The notes under the pieces were generated by a model. It searched no databases. It saw only the letters and a list, made by a program, of their open reading frames with translations, and was not told where the DNA came from. Below, one piece after another: positions 27,127 through 37,731 of a DNA stretch of 64,000 nucleotides. The DNA lies in the NCBI GenBank assembly GCA_002370555.1, contig AP014718.1:2914001-2978000 (forward strand), read 5' to 3'. Positions within the stretch are counted from its first letter, which is position 1, and every line of letters begins with the position of its first letter. Made by a program: the position numbers and the translations under genes. The DNA comes from Arthrobacter sp. Hiyo4 (GTDB lineage: Bacteria; Actinomycetota; Actinomycetes; Actinomycetales; Micrococcaceae).

Positions 27127-30100
27127 ATGAGCGCCGTCGTCACCACCTGGCCTGAACGCATCCGCACCTGGCTCCCCTCAGGGGAAGGACTGTCCGATGT
27201 GTTGTGGGCACGCCGCCACCGGGCGATGCTGTGGGCATTATGGCTGCACATCCCGGTACTGGCCGTCATCGGCATCCTCGCCGGCACCACCCCGTCGCAC
27301 ATTGTGATTGAAGTCGGCCTGCTGGCCGTCGGAGCGGCTTTGTCGAGCTTCCCCACGCTGAGCCGGCGCACGCGCATGATCCTGTCCGTGCTGACACTCA
27401 TGAGCTGCAGCGCCGTGTTGATTCACTTCACGGACGGGCTGATTGAGAGCCACTTCCACTTCTTCGCCGCGGTAGCGTTCATCACGCTCTACCAGGAATG
27501 GCTGCCTTTCGTCCTCACCCTGTCCTACGTGGTGTTCCACCACGGGGTGGTCGGCCTGCTGTTCCCGCACGCTGTCTACAACCACGCCGCCGCAGGAAAT
27601 GCACCTGTCCTCTGGGGTCTGGTGCACGGCGGCTTTATTATCCTCGCCAGCCTGTTGAGCCTGATTTCGTGGCGGCTGGCCGAAACGGAGCGGGCCAACC
27701 TCCGGCTGGCCGAAATCGCCCGCAACCAGCTGGCCTCCATCGTTGAGGCGAGCCCGGACCTTGCCTTGGTGGGACACACGGACGGCAGCGTCATGTGGAT
27801 GAACCCGGGCGGCCGGAAAATGCTGGGCCTGAACGAGTCATTGCCGGCGACGGAGCTGAAGATCAGCTCCATCTTCGCTCCTGCGGAGTTGAAACGGATC
27901 TACGCGGAGGACATGCCGGCGCTGGAGCGCGACGGCACCTGGCAGGGCGAGCGGCAGCTGCAGGCGATGGACGGCACTCCGATTCCCGTTCAGGTCACCT
28001 CCCATCTGCACCAGGCTCAGACCGTCGGCGACTCGTACGTCACGGAGGTCATGCGGGACCTGCGGCCCCAATTGAAGCAGGAACGGACCCTGCGGCTCAG
28101 CGAAAACCGCCTCTCCACCGCCGAAGGTGTGGCCCGGCTGGGCAGCTGGGAGTGGGATCTCGGGACCAATAAGATCTCGTGGACCAGGGGTATGTACCTC
28201 CTGCATGGCATGGCCCCCGGAGACGGAAACGAAGATGTGGACGCCTGGCTGGCTACGGTACGGCCGGAGGACCGGGAACGGGCGCTCGCGTCGGCGATGC
28301 GCACCCTGGACGAAGTGAACGGCATCGATTTCGTCTACAAGGGCCACCGGGCGGACGGAAGCGAAATGGTGGTGCACAGCCGCGGCGAACTGGTCATCGA
28401 CGAGGGCGGCCGACGCTCCACGGTGGTGGGAACGCTACTGGACATCACGGACCAGCATGCCTCCCTCGAAGCTGTCCAGCGCAGCGAGGAACTGGGCCGG
28501 CGGATTCTTGAATCGGCCGGAGAGGCCTACCTCCAGTTCCGCGGGGACGGGGTGGTCACAGAGTGGAACGTGCAGGCTGAGAACACCTTCGGCTGGTCGC
28601 GCCAGGAGGCTTTGGGACAGTCGGTCGGGTCCCTGGTAGCCTCGCCTGAGCACCGTGAAACCGTGGAGCGGCTGTTCAGGCTTCGCAGCGAGGGCAGCGC
28701 AGACCAGGCACCCGCAGAACATTTTGAGCACCTCCTCAGGCGCCGCGACGGCAGCGACTTCCCTGCCGAGGTGTCCGCATGGACCACCAACGACGGCGCC
28801 CGCCTCGTCTACAGCTCCGTCGTCCGGGATGTCAGCGAACGGTACGCCGCCGAACGGGCCAAGGACGAGTTTGTCTCCGTGGTGGGCCACGAATTGCGCA
28901 CGCCGCTGACGTCCATCCACGGCGCTCTGGGGCTGCTCCGGGCCGGACTGCTGGGATCCCTGAACGAGCGCGGACGCCAGATGGTGGAGATCGCCGCCCA
29001 CAACACCGACCGCCTGGTCCGCCTGATCAACGACATCCTGGACATCGAACGGCTCAACTCCGGCAAGGTGGCACTGGAACTGCGGGAATGCGATATTGCG
29101 GTCCTGGCCGAACGGACCCGGGAGGTTATGCGCGCCATGGCTGAGACCGCCGGGGTGTTCCTGGTGCTCGACGTCGAATCCGCCGAGGTGTGGGCGGACC
29201 CGGACCGGATCGAACAGACCCTGACCAACCTGGTGAGCAACGCCATCAAGTTCTCGCCCGCCGGCGCTCAGGTGCGCCTGATGATCCGCGGCGACCGCCA
29301 CGGGGTTACCATCCAGGTTCGCGACCAGGGCCGCGGCATCCCGCCGGAGGACCTCGAGCGGATCTTCGAACGGTTCCAGCAGGTCGACGCCACCGACTCG
29401 CGGGACAAGGGCGGCACCGGCCTGGGTCTGGCCATCTGCCGCACCATCGCCGAACAGCACGGCGGCCGGATCTGGGCCGAGAACGCGCCCGGCGGCGGCG
29501 CCGTGTTCACCGTGACGCTGCCGGGAGCGCCCGCCTCGGCGGCCTGCGAGGAACCTGCCGGCCCCAAGGTCCTCATCTTCGGCGAACACTCGTCCGTGCG
29601 CGGCACCATCCGGGACATGCTTCTGCCGCACGGCTACTGCCCCATCGAGGTGACAGAGAGCACCCAGTTGTCCCGGGCCGCCGTCGAACACCGGCCTTCG
29701 GTCATCCTGATCGAACAGCAGCGGCCGGACGTTTCCGGCTGGGACGCCGTCATAGCCCTACAGGACAACCCGGAAACGAAGGACATTCCGGTGGTATTCC
29801 TCAGCTTCGACGGTGACAAAATCGTCGCCGAATCCGAAGGTCTCGTCCTTGACGAGCCGTTGGACCTGGACGGGCTGCTGGTCGCCGTCGAGGAGGCCAT
29901 CGGCCGCAGCGACGCCGGGCCGAAGCTGCTGCTGGTGGAGGATGACGAGGGGCTGGCCGCCGTGTTGACCGAACGTTTCCGGCAGCTTGGCATTGAGGTG
30001 CACCACGCGCCGACGGCCCGTCAAGCGCTGGCATTGTGCGCGCATATTGTTCCCGACCTGGTGGTCCTTGACCTGCAGCTGCCGGACCAGGACGGCTACG

Positions 30101-30318
30101 CGGTGGTCGCCCAGCTACGCCGTGATGCCCGGCTGCGAGGCGTGCCGCTGGCCGTCTACAGCGCGCGGGACCTGACCGAAGCGGACCGCAAGCGCCTGCG
30201 CCTGGGCAAGACCGGATTCTTTACCAAGGGCCGGGTCACACCGGACGAATTTGAACGCCACGTGGTGAACCTGCTCGGCCGGCTCACCCAGACTGCGGAG
30301 GAACCCAGCCATGACTAA
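27127..30318 (+). CDS. Hybrid sensor histidine kinase (membrane sensor, PAS, HisKA, HATPase, two receivers)
   Basis: The 1063-residue protein starts at ATG 27127; the frame is open further upstream but lacks kinase-like sequence. Residues ~30-185 form about six membrane segments with the His-rich signature IESHFHFFAAVAFI, YQEWLPF and VFHHG. PAS domains cover ~190-580. The H-box VGHELRTPLT is near 586, the N-box NLVSNAIKFSP near 700, G1 DQGRGIPPED near 733 and G2 GGTGLGLAI near 761. Receiver 1 (~812) is degenerate: LIEQQRPDVSG has Glu where the phosphorylated Asp should be. Receiver 2 (~940-1050) is intact (LVEDDEG, VVLDLQLPD). It heads a five-gene coupled operon. Confidence 0.92.
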   Translation: MSAVVTTWPERIRTWLPSGEGLSDVLWARRHRAMLWALWLHIPVLAVIGILAGTTPSHIVIEVGLLAVGAALSSFPTLSRRTRMILSVLTLMSCSAVLIHFTDGLIESHFHFFAAVAFITLYQEWLPFVLTLSYVVFHHGVVGLLFPHAVYNHAAAGNAPVLWGLVHGGFIILASLLSLISWRLAETERANLRLAEIARNQLASIVEASPDLALVGHTDGSVMWMNPGGRKMLGLNESLPATELKISSIFAPAELKRIYAEDMPALERDGTWQGERQLQAMDGTPIPVQVTSHLHQAQTVGDSYVTEVMRDLRPQLKQERTLRLSENRLSTAEGVARLGSWEWDLGTNKISWTRGMYLLHGMAPGDGNEDVDAWLATVRPEDRERALASAMRTLDEVNGIDFVYKGHRADGSEMVVHSRGELVIDEGGRRSTVVGTLLDITDQHASLEAVQRSEELGRRILESAGEAYLQFRGDGVVTEWNVQAENTFGWSRQEALGQSVGSLVASPEHRETVERLFRLRSEGSADQAPAEHFEHLLRRRDGSDFPAEVSAWTTNDGARLVYSSVVRDVSERYAAERAKDEFVSVVGHELRTPLTSIHGALGLLRAGLLGSLNERGRQMVEIAAHNTDRLVRLINDILDIERLNSGKVALELRECDIAVLAERTREVMRAMAETAGVFLVLDVESAEVWADPDRIEQTLTNLVSNAIKFSPAGAQVRLMIRGDRHGVTIQVRDQGRGIPPEDLERIFERFQQVDATDSRDKGGTGLGLAICRTIAEQHGGRIWAENAPGGGAVFTVTLPGAPASAACEEPAGPKVLIFGEHSSVRGTIRDMLLPHGYCPIEVTESTQLSRAAVEHRPSVILIEQQRPDVSGWDAVIALQDNPETKDIPVVFLSFDGDKIVAESEGLVLDEPLDLDGLLVAVEEAIGRSDAGPKLLLVEDDEGLAAVLTERFRQLGIEVHHAPTARQALALCAHIVPDLVVLDLQLPDQDGYAVVAQLRRDARLRGVPLAVYSARDLTEADRKRLRLGKTGFFTKGRVTPDEFERHVVNLLGRLTQTAEEPSHD

Positions 30319-30694
30319 CCCCCGGCGCATCCTGCTTGTGGACGACGACGACGGCATCCGCGCAGTGGCGCGGACAGTCTTGGAAATGGTGGGCGGCTAT
30401 GACGTCGAGACGGCCTCATCCGGCCTCGAAGGCCTGGAAAAGGCGCGGACCAGCCCGCCGGACGCGATCGTGCTCGACGTCATGATGCCCGGCTTGGACG
30501 GTCCCGGCACCTTCGCCCGGTTGCAGGCGCACGAAGAGACGCGTTCGGTGCCGGTCATCCTCCTGACGGCCAAAACGCAGGAGGCAGACCGGGCGAGGTT
30601 CGCTTCCTTGGGCGTAGCCGGGATGCTGGCCAAACCCTTCGATCCCATGGCGCTGAGTGAACAGATTGCGGGGATTCTGGGCTGGGCGCCTTGA
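30311..30694 (+). CDS. Single-domain response regulator
   Basis: The 127-residue CheY-like protein has all receiver residues: LLVDDDDGIR (acidic pocket), VLDVMMPGLDG (phosphorylated Asp), LLTAK (Thr, Lys region) and AKPFDP. It has no output domain, so it acts as a phosphate shuttle or sink. It overlaps the kinase by eight bases and the next gene by four, and the next protein begins with an HPt domain, so the phosphate probably moves kinase to regulator to HPt. Confidence 0.92.
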   Translation: MTNPRRILLVDDDDGIRAVARTVLEMVGGYDVETASSGLEGLEKARTSPPDAIVLDVMMPGLDGPGTFARLQAHEETRSVPVILLTAKTQEADRARFASLGVAGMLAKPFDPMALSEQIAGILGWAP

Positions 30695-32736
30695 ACGCGC
30701 GGGACCCTGGCGCGGTCATCCGTGCCATCTGGAACAGCAACCGCGACGAGGCCCTGGGGCGGGTTGGCCTGATCGAGGACGCGGTGGCGGCCCTGATCGA
30801 GGGCCGGCTGGGGGCTGAGGAGCGCCGGGACGCCGAACGCGCCGCCCACCAGCTCGCAGGCTCCTCCGGAACGTTCGGTTTCCATCAGGCATCCGAAGCC
30901 GCTCGCCGGCTGGAGCGCATCCTCGAGGGCGCCCGGCCGATCACCCTGGATCGGATCCTCGCGGCCGCGGACGGGGTGGTGGCGCTCCGGGCTGAACTCA
31001 GCCGTGACCCGGGCACTCCCGCGCCCGCGGCGTCGGCTGCAGCGCGGCCAGCTTCAGCCGACGCCGCCGAGCCCGCCGGGGCTGACCCTGCCGGGTCTGG
31101 TTCTGCCTGGCGTCCGGTCGTCGTCTCCATGACCGATGCCGCCCGTCGCGAACAGCTGATCGCGGCCGCCGCTACGCGGACGTTCCAGGCGGTGGTCCTG
31201 GGCGCCCACGCCTGGCTGCCGGAAGGGGGCCGCCCCCGGTGGCGGCCCTGGTCGAAATCGGCGCTGGCGACGTCGGACTTGACCTCATCAGCCGGCTGCG
31301 CGCGCTGGACCCGCCGGTGCCCACCCTGGCGCTCACGCCGTCAAACGCGTTTTCCGACCGGGTGGCTGCCGCGCGCGCCGGCGCCCTGGGGTTCATCGGC
31401 GCCGATTCGTCCCGGATGACCTGGTCTCCGCTCTGCAGGGACTGCTCTCGCGCACCCGTCCGGCGGGCAGCACTGTGCTCGCCGTCGACGACGATCCCGC
31501 CATCCTCTCCGCGGTCGATGCCGTGCTGTCGGCCGAGGGCCTGCGCACCGTCGGACTGGGCGACCCCCTGCGGTTTTGGGAGGTACTCGAGGAGGTCCAG
31601 CCGGACCTTGTGGTGCTCGACCTGGACATGCCCGGCATACGCGGCGACGAACTCTGCCGGGTTCTGCGCAGCGACGCCGCCTGGGCGGGCCTTCCCGTGC
31701 TCTTCCTGACCGGACGAAGCGATCCGGAGAGCGTGGCGAAGATTTTCGACGTCGGCGCGGACGACTTTGTGGCCAAACCCTTCAGCGGCCCCGAACTGGT
31801 GGCCCGCATCCGCAACCGTCTCGAGCGGAACCGTCTGCTGCGCGAGATCATGGAGACCGACTCACTGACTGGCCTGTCCAATCGCCGGCATTCCGAAAGC
31901 GAGCTCCAGCGTATGCTGGCGCAGGCCGAGCGGCACGGCCAGCCGCTCTCCCTCGTCCTGCTGGACCTGGACCGCTTCAAGGACGTCAACGACTCCCACG
32001 GGCACACCACCGGCGACGCTGTGCTGCGCCGCTTTGGCAGGCTGCTGCGGGAGTCCGCGCACAGCGACACCGTCGCCGCGCGCTGGGGCGGCGAGGAATT
32101 TCTGCTGGGCATGTTCGGGATGGCCCGCGACGATGCCGTCGACCAGGTGGCCTCCGTGCTGGAACTGCTTGGCCGGGAAACGTTTATGACCCGGACGGCC
32201 CGCCCATCACTGTCAGCTTCAGCGCCGGCGTTGCCTCCTACCCGCAGGACGCCCTCAACCTGGAGGACCTGTTCCGGGCAGCGGACCGCGCCATGTACCG
32301 GGCCAAGGGGGAAGGCCGGGACCGGGTGCTCGCCGTCGAATCCGCCTCCGCCGGATACGACGTCGACGTAGCGGTGGTCGAAGACGATCCGCTGCTGGCG
32401 GAACTGCTCGGCCACGCACTGACCACCCGCGGTTACCGGCATCGGCACTTTGCCGACGGCCGGGCGGCAGCGGACCAGCTGGCCGGCAGTCCGGCCGCGC
32501 TGCGGGCGCGGGTGCTACTGCTCGACGTCGACCTGCCCATCCTCAACGGCCTGGGGGTGCTGCGCGAGATGGCGTCCACCGGCAGCCTGGCGGATACGCG
32601 CGTCATCATGCTGACCGCCCGCTCCAGCGAGCAGGAAATTGTGGACGCACTCGAACAAGGCGCATTTGACCACGTTGCGAAACCGTTCAGCGTGCCGGTG
32701 CTGATGCAGCGGCTGCGCAGGGCGCTGGGCAGTTAA
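30691..32736 (+). CDS. HPt-pseudoreceiver-receiver-GGDEF-receiver protein, three frameshifts
   Basis: The start is TTG 30691, overlapping the previous stop. Residues ~1-105 are an HPt domain with AERAAHQLAGSSGTFGF (phospho-His). A receiver-like fold without Asp follows (~145-255), then an intact receiver (VLAVDDDPAILSAV, VVLDLDMPG), a GGDEF domain (TDSLTGLSNRRH, RWGGEEFLLG) and a third receiver (VVEDDPLLAEL, LLLDVDLPILNG). AHSD replaces the RxxD inhibitory site. Frameshifts near 31225, 31412 (one G missing) and 32187 (one T missing) break it. The restored length is about 682 residues. It should make c-di-GMP in response to phosphorelay. Confidence 0.85.
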
Positions 32737-32737
32737 G

Positions 32738-33766
32738 GTGGGCCTTTACGACATACTGTTCACGGTCCTGCTCACCGAATCGGGGATCCTCGGCGCTGGC
32801 CTGAGCCTGATGTTCGGGCACGCCGCGTTCCGGCAGCTGCGCGCCGCCCGGCTGCATGCAGCCGTAGCGGTCAGCCGTGACATCCTAGCCAGGGTCCTCG
32901 CCGGGGCCCGCGACGTGCCAGCTTTGCCGAAACTGCCACTGGACAAGACGGTGGAGTCCATGGCTGAGGCCGCCCGCAGCATCGACTCGGACGGGCGCGC
33001 CCGGCTCGCCGAACTGCCGGCCTACGGGCTGCTCCTGCAACGCGCCACGCGCTGGTGCCGCAGCCGAAGCTGGTCGCGGCGGTTAAAAGCGGTGCGGATG
33101 CTCATCATTCTGGGCGCCGGCGAGGACCTCGTGCCGCGGCTGCTGGAGGACCCCCGGCCGGAGGTGCGTGCCGCCGCCGCGGCGTGGACGGCCAGCCATC
33201 CCGGCACGGACGTTGTGCTGCGGCTTGTACAGATGCTCAGCGACGACGCCCTGTCCTGCCGGCTGACGGCCCAGTCCACCCTGATACGCCTCGGCCGGCA
33301 CAGCGTCCCGGCGATAATTGCAGATTTAGCCGGCTCGGATCCGCAGGCCCCTGCGACCACGCTGAACGTCGGCGCCCGCCTGAACGACCCCGAGCTGCTT
33401 GGGCCCGCCCTGGCGTACCGGTGCCACGCCGACCCGGAGGTGCGTGCCGCCGTCGCACGCGTCATCGCCTCCAGCGGCGGAGCAGGCGCTGTCCGGACCC
33501 TTGAATCCTTCCTGGCGGACCCAGCGCCCGAGGTACGGGCGAGGGCCGCGACCGGGCTCGCCGGACTGGGCCACTGGCCGAGCGTGCCGCTGCTGGCCGC
33601 GAAGTTGGTGGACCCGGCGTGGGAGGTCCGGCGTGCGGCCGGGATTGCCCTGGACAGGCTCGGCGGGCCCGGTCGGCTCTATTTGCAGCGGGCGCTGACC
33701 AGCACGGACCAGTTCGCCCGGGACATGGCCCGACAGGTGCTCGACCTCCCCGGCCCGGCGCGATGA
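32738..33766 (+). CDS. HEAT-repeat protein with N-terminal membrane segment
   Basis: The GTG at 32738 lies one base after the previous stop. Residues ~5-30 are a membrane anchor (DILFTVLLTESGILGAGLSL). Several HEAT units follow (LLEDPRPEVRAAAAAW, AYRCHADPEVRAAVARVIA, LADPAPEVRARAATGLAGLG, LVDPAWEVRRAAGIALDRLG). Such proteins scaffold complexes. Its place between the diguanylate cyclase and the glycosyltransferase suggests it links the signal to the synthase; that is inference. 342 residues. Confidence 0.88.
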   Translation: MGLYDILFTVLLTESGILGAGLSLMFGHAAFRQLRAARLHAAVAVSRDILARVLAGARDVPALPKLPLDKTVESMAEAARSIDSDGRARLAELPAYGLLLQRATRWCRSRSWSRRLKAVRMLIILGAGEDLVPRLLEDPRPEVRAAAAAWTASHPGTDVVLRLVQMLSDDALSCRLTAQSTLIRLGRHSVPAIIADLAGSDPQAPATTLNVGARLNDPELLGPALAYRCHADPEVRAAVARVIASSGGAGAVRTLESFLADPAPEVRARAATGLAGLGHWPSVPLLAAKLVDPAWEVRRAAGIALDRLGGPGRLYLQRALTSTDQFARDMARQVLDLPGPAR

Positions 33767-35183
33767 TCGCCATCGTCGTAACCAACGTCCTGGTGTTCTT
33801 CGCCTGGGCGGTCTTCGCCTACTTCATTGTGGTCAACGGCTTCCAGACAGCGCTGCTGGTCAGCGCAGTAACGGCGATGCGCCGCCACCGGCGGCAGGTG
33901 TGGGAAGAGGACCGCGTCGGCCTACTGGGCTCCGAGGTTTCACCCACGATCAGCGCCCTGGCCCCGGCCTACAACGAGGAAGCCAACGTCGCCGAGAGCG
34001 TCCAGGCGCTGCTGATGCTGCAGTACCCGGCGCTGGAGGTGGTGCTCATCAATGACGGCTCTTCCGACTCCACCATGGAGGTGCTGATCCGCACCTTCGA
34101 CCTGCATCCCATCCATCCGATCTTCCGCAACCAGGTGCACTCGCAGCCGATCAGGGGGCTGTATCGGTCACGGCTGCACCCGCAACTGCTGGTAGTGGAC
34201 AAGGAAAACGGCGGGAAGGCCGATGCGCTCAACGCCGGCCTGAACTGCGCCACCGGGGAGCTGGTCTGCGCCATCGACGCCGATACGCTCATTGAGTCCG
34301 ACGCCCTGCTGCGCATTGTCCGGCCTTTCCTGACCGACGATCGGGTGGTGGCCGCCGGCGGCACCATCCGCGTGGCGAACGGTTCCCGGGTCGCCAACGG
34401 GCGTGTGCTGGACGCGCGGGTTCCGCGCGGGCTGCTGGCGGGGTGCCAGGCTGTGGAATACCTGCGTTCCTTCCTATTCGGGCGCCTCGGCTGGAACGAT
34501 CTCGGCGGCAATCTGATTATCTCCGGGGCGTTCGGGCTGTTCCGCCGCCAGTCCGTGCTCGACGTTGGCGGGTACGTTCACGACACCGTGGGGGAGGACA
34601 TGGAACTGATCGCCGACCTGCGCCGTCGCGGCCGGGACGACGGTACGGCCAGCCGGGTGGACTTTGTGCCGGATCCGGTGGCATGGACCGAAGTGCCCGA
34701 ATCCCTGCGCGTGCTCGGTCGGCAGCGCGACCGCTGGCACCGCGGGCTGGCCGATGTCCTGCGCAGGCACCGGGCCATGGTCTTCAACCCGCGCTACGGG
34801 TCGCTGGGCCTGGTGGTATATCCGTACTACGTCATCGTAGAACTGCTGGGGCCGGTGGTGGAGGCGCTCGGGGTGGTGGCTGTTCCGCTGGGTCTGCTGA
34901 TGGGGCGGTCGACGTCACGTTCGCCCTGCTGTTCCTGGCGGTGGCCTACGGCTGGGGCGTGCTGCTGAACGTGGCGGTCATGGTGTTGGAGGAGTTCTCC
35001 TACCGGCGCTACCAGCGGTGGTCGGACCTGTTGCTGCTGCTGTTCTGGAGCATCGTCGAGGGCATCGGCTACCGCCAGCTCACCGTGGTCTGGCGGCTGC
35101 GCGGGCTGTGGCGCTACTGGCGGGGCAAGACCGACTGGGGGACTATGAGCCGGAAAGGCTTCGGCAAACCGCCAGGGTCATAA
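33763..35183 (+). CDS. Processive family-2 glycosyltransferase (polysaccharide synthase type), one frameshift
   Basis: The ATG overlaps the HEAT gene stop. A membrane segment precedes the GT-A domain, with APAYNEE, INDGSSD, DADT, GEDMEL and QRDRWHRG (the QxxRW of processive synthases such as IcaA, HasA, BcsA). At least four membrane segments close the protein. One G is missing near 34905 (GGGGCGG), restoring LLMGAVDVTFALLF. About 473 residues. It would polymerise and help export a matrix polysaccharide; sugar unknown. Confidence 0.88.
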
Positions 35184-35273
35184 CGCGCTGAGGGATCCGA
35201 GAACGCCGCAGGATCAAGGAAGAATCACCGGCGTGTTCGGTCACGATTCGGTAGCCATCCCGATGCGGAATCC

Positions 35274-35616
35274 CTACACGTACCCGTCCACGATGGCAGC
35301 AGCGATTTCCCTGTAGGCCCGGCGCGTCTCGGGCTTGAGCACGTCCAGGGTGACGAGGTCGCCGTCGGCCACGCCGCGGTCGTGCGGGACGGCGATCAGC
35401 TGGCGGCAGATGCCGGAGAGGTGCTCCTCGATGGCGTCCTTGTCCACGCGGGAGGAGACCTCGTCCTTATCCGTAATCACCACGATGGCGTTCCGGGCCA
35501 GGTCCTCGTAGCCGAGGCTGGCCAGCCAGTGCAGGGTGCTGCGGGCACGTTTGGCCCCGCTTACGGCGTAGCCGGCGGCGATGATGATGTTGTCCGCCGA
35601 CTGCAGGATCCCGTTA
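35274..35616 (-). pseudogene. 3' fragment duplicated from the EspI-like ATPase
   Basis: It encodes the last ~113 residues, ending VITDKDEVSSRVDKDAIEEH, then RRAYREIAAAIVDGYV. It is about 92% identical at the DNA level to 18672-19015 by eye. Homology stops abruptly after CTGCAGGATCCCG. No start or ATPase motifs remain, so it is a relic. Confidence 0.85.
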
Positions 35617-35815
35617 CCTTCACAGTCTCCAAAGGCGGTTCCGGCGTTGCCTGGCCGTTGCTGCGCCGGATGACAACCTCCCGGCAGGTCTGCGCGTCCG
35701 GCCTGGCTGCCACCACGGCTTCTTTGTCATACTATTCCCGGCTGATCGGCACAGCCAGCCGCCTTGAACGCCTGCATGTCCCGGGCACAATTCCGGGACA
35801 CCCAGCGCCGGACGC

Positions 35816-36233
35816 CTAGAGTTCAGCGAGAAGGCCCTGCGGGTTCTCGCTCGCATCGGCCACGAACCGCAGGAACCCGGCCGCTGTGCCGCCGTCGCAC
35901 ACGCGGTGATCGAAGGTGAGCGTCAGCTCGGTGACCTTGCGGACAGCCAGTTCGCCGTCCACCACCCACGGCTTGTCCATGATGCGTCCCACCCCGAGGA
36001 TCGCCACCTCGGGGTAGTTGATGATGGCCGCCGAACCGTCCACGCCGAAAACGCCGTAGTTGTTCAGAGTGAAAGTGCCGCTGCCCAGTTCCTCGGGCGT
36101 CGCCTTGCCCTCGCGGACGACGGCGGTGAGCCGGCGGATCTCCGCGTCCAGTTCGCGGGCACTGAGTTTGTCCGCGTTGCGGATCGAGGGGACCATCAGT
36201 CCGCGGTCCGTCTGGGCCGCGAAGCCAACGCTA
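35816..36233 (-). pseudogene. 3' fragment of a 2-oxoacid dehydrogenase E2 gene (copy 2)
   Basis: It encodes about 138 C-terminal residues including FTLNNYGVFGVDGSAAIINY and DHRVCDGGTAAGFLRFVADA. It is nearly identical to the intact bkdC C-terminus except at its own 3' end, where NPQGLLAEL replaces TPGSVLAEL. It stops at GCGAAGCCAACG, a repeated 8-mer region in bkdC, where phage-like sequence begins. It has no start codon. Confidence 0.88.
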
Positions 36234-37700
36234 CGGGCACAATCTGCCACTTATGGCCCTGCCTCTCAGGCCGCTGATCCAGTCCTGAAGGCAGCTTTCG
36301 GGCCGGTCCCTCAGGGCATGGACTTCGTTGACGGAGCATCCCATCCACTCACTCGCCGGGTCACCGCTCCACTTGGCTCAACGACGACAACCAACGCAGC
36401 ATCGGCTCTGGACTGGTGCCAGCGCACACTCATGATGCTCCCCGTCCCGGTCACCCGCTGGCGTATCAAGATCGCCAACTGGAACATCCTCACCAACACC
36501 GCGCTGACGACCCTCGTGAGCGGAACTGGCATCTACTACGGCGCCCCCGCAGCGGTGCCCGCAACCGGCACCACGAACCGCTGGAACGGCGACTTTGCTG
36601 GCGCACCTGCGCAGGCTGTCGGCGCGTTCACCGTTCCTACCGATGGCACCGACTATGTGAGCCCATGGATCAACGCGCCACTCGCAGCGAAGACCCCGCT
36701 CGTACTCTCATGGGGCTTCACCACACCGGCATCCGGGACGGGCGTAGCTGTCGGATCGGGCTGCCAGGTTGCGGGTATCGCGACGGCTGGGGCATCGCAT
36801 GCAGGCGACACCACCATCAGCGGCGTTGCCGGGTACTTCGGACCCAAGGGCGGCGCCTACTTTGATGTCCGCGTCGAATATGAATTCGTCGGGACAACAC
36901 CAATCGGGGTGTTCGTGGGCGACTCCATCACAGAGGGCACCAGTGATGGGGACTTTGGCGGCACGCAAAAGGCCTGCCTCATGCACGAGGCATGGCCCGG
37001 CGCAGCAGGGATGCAGGGAAACTATGCCACTATCAACCTGGGCACCGCATCAGCCAACCTCGCCGCGTTCGACTCGTCAGCTAAGCGTCCATGGTCAAGG
37101 GTCGACCTTGCCACCACCATCCCGGACTTCGCAGTCATTGCGCTCGGCACCAACAACACGGGCGGACCATACACCGGCAACATTGCCGCCTACGTGGCAC
37201 TGTTCCAACTCATCAAATCAATGGGCATCAAGCGCATATTCGTCTCCACACTGATCCCCCGCACGGACGCAGCCGCGCTGGCGGGAACACTCACGGCGGA
37301 CATTGCGGTGGGTGTCACGTCCATCAGCTCGACAGTCTCCGTCCCATCAGGAACTCAGCTACAGATGGGCTGGGGGCGCACCTTGGAACGACTCACCACG
37401 ACCGGCGCGCCAACCGGCTCCGGGCCGTACACGATTCCACTGCCCGCAACCGCTATCGCGCACAAGGCTGGAGATCAGGTCATCTACGGGATGGAAACCA
37501 GCCGGCAGGGCATCAACGACTGGCTCAGGCAAGTACCCGGTGACGTGCTCGGCTGCCTGGACTTCGACCTTGCCATGGCGTTCGGCATCGGGTCGTCCAA
37601 GCCAGACCCGCGCACCATGTCAGGCGACGGCGTCCACCCGTTGCGGTCCGGCTACCAGCGCATGGGAACGCTCGCCGCGCCGCTCGGCGTGACGCTGTGA
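36233..37700 (+). CDS. Phage tail-like SGNH/GDSL esterase, 5' end probably truncated
   Basis: The frame is open through the junction at 36233; ATG 36315 (MDFVDGASHPLTRRV) is the first good start. SGNH blocks are visible: VFVGDSITEGT, AVIALGTNNTGG and SGDGVHPLRSGYQRM. An inserted segment (TADIAVGVTSISSTVSVPSG) resembles phage structural beta domains. It is probably a tail protein that deacylates host surface polysaccharide. No other structural phage gene is present. Confidence 0.65.
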
Positions 37701-37731
37701 GCAACGTATATTTTGAAAGGCGGAAAAGGTA

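Noticed and set aside
28435..29691. 418-codon minus-strand frame inside the hybrid kinase
   Set aside because: Shadow in high-GC sequence; the plus strand has H, N and G boxes.
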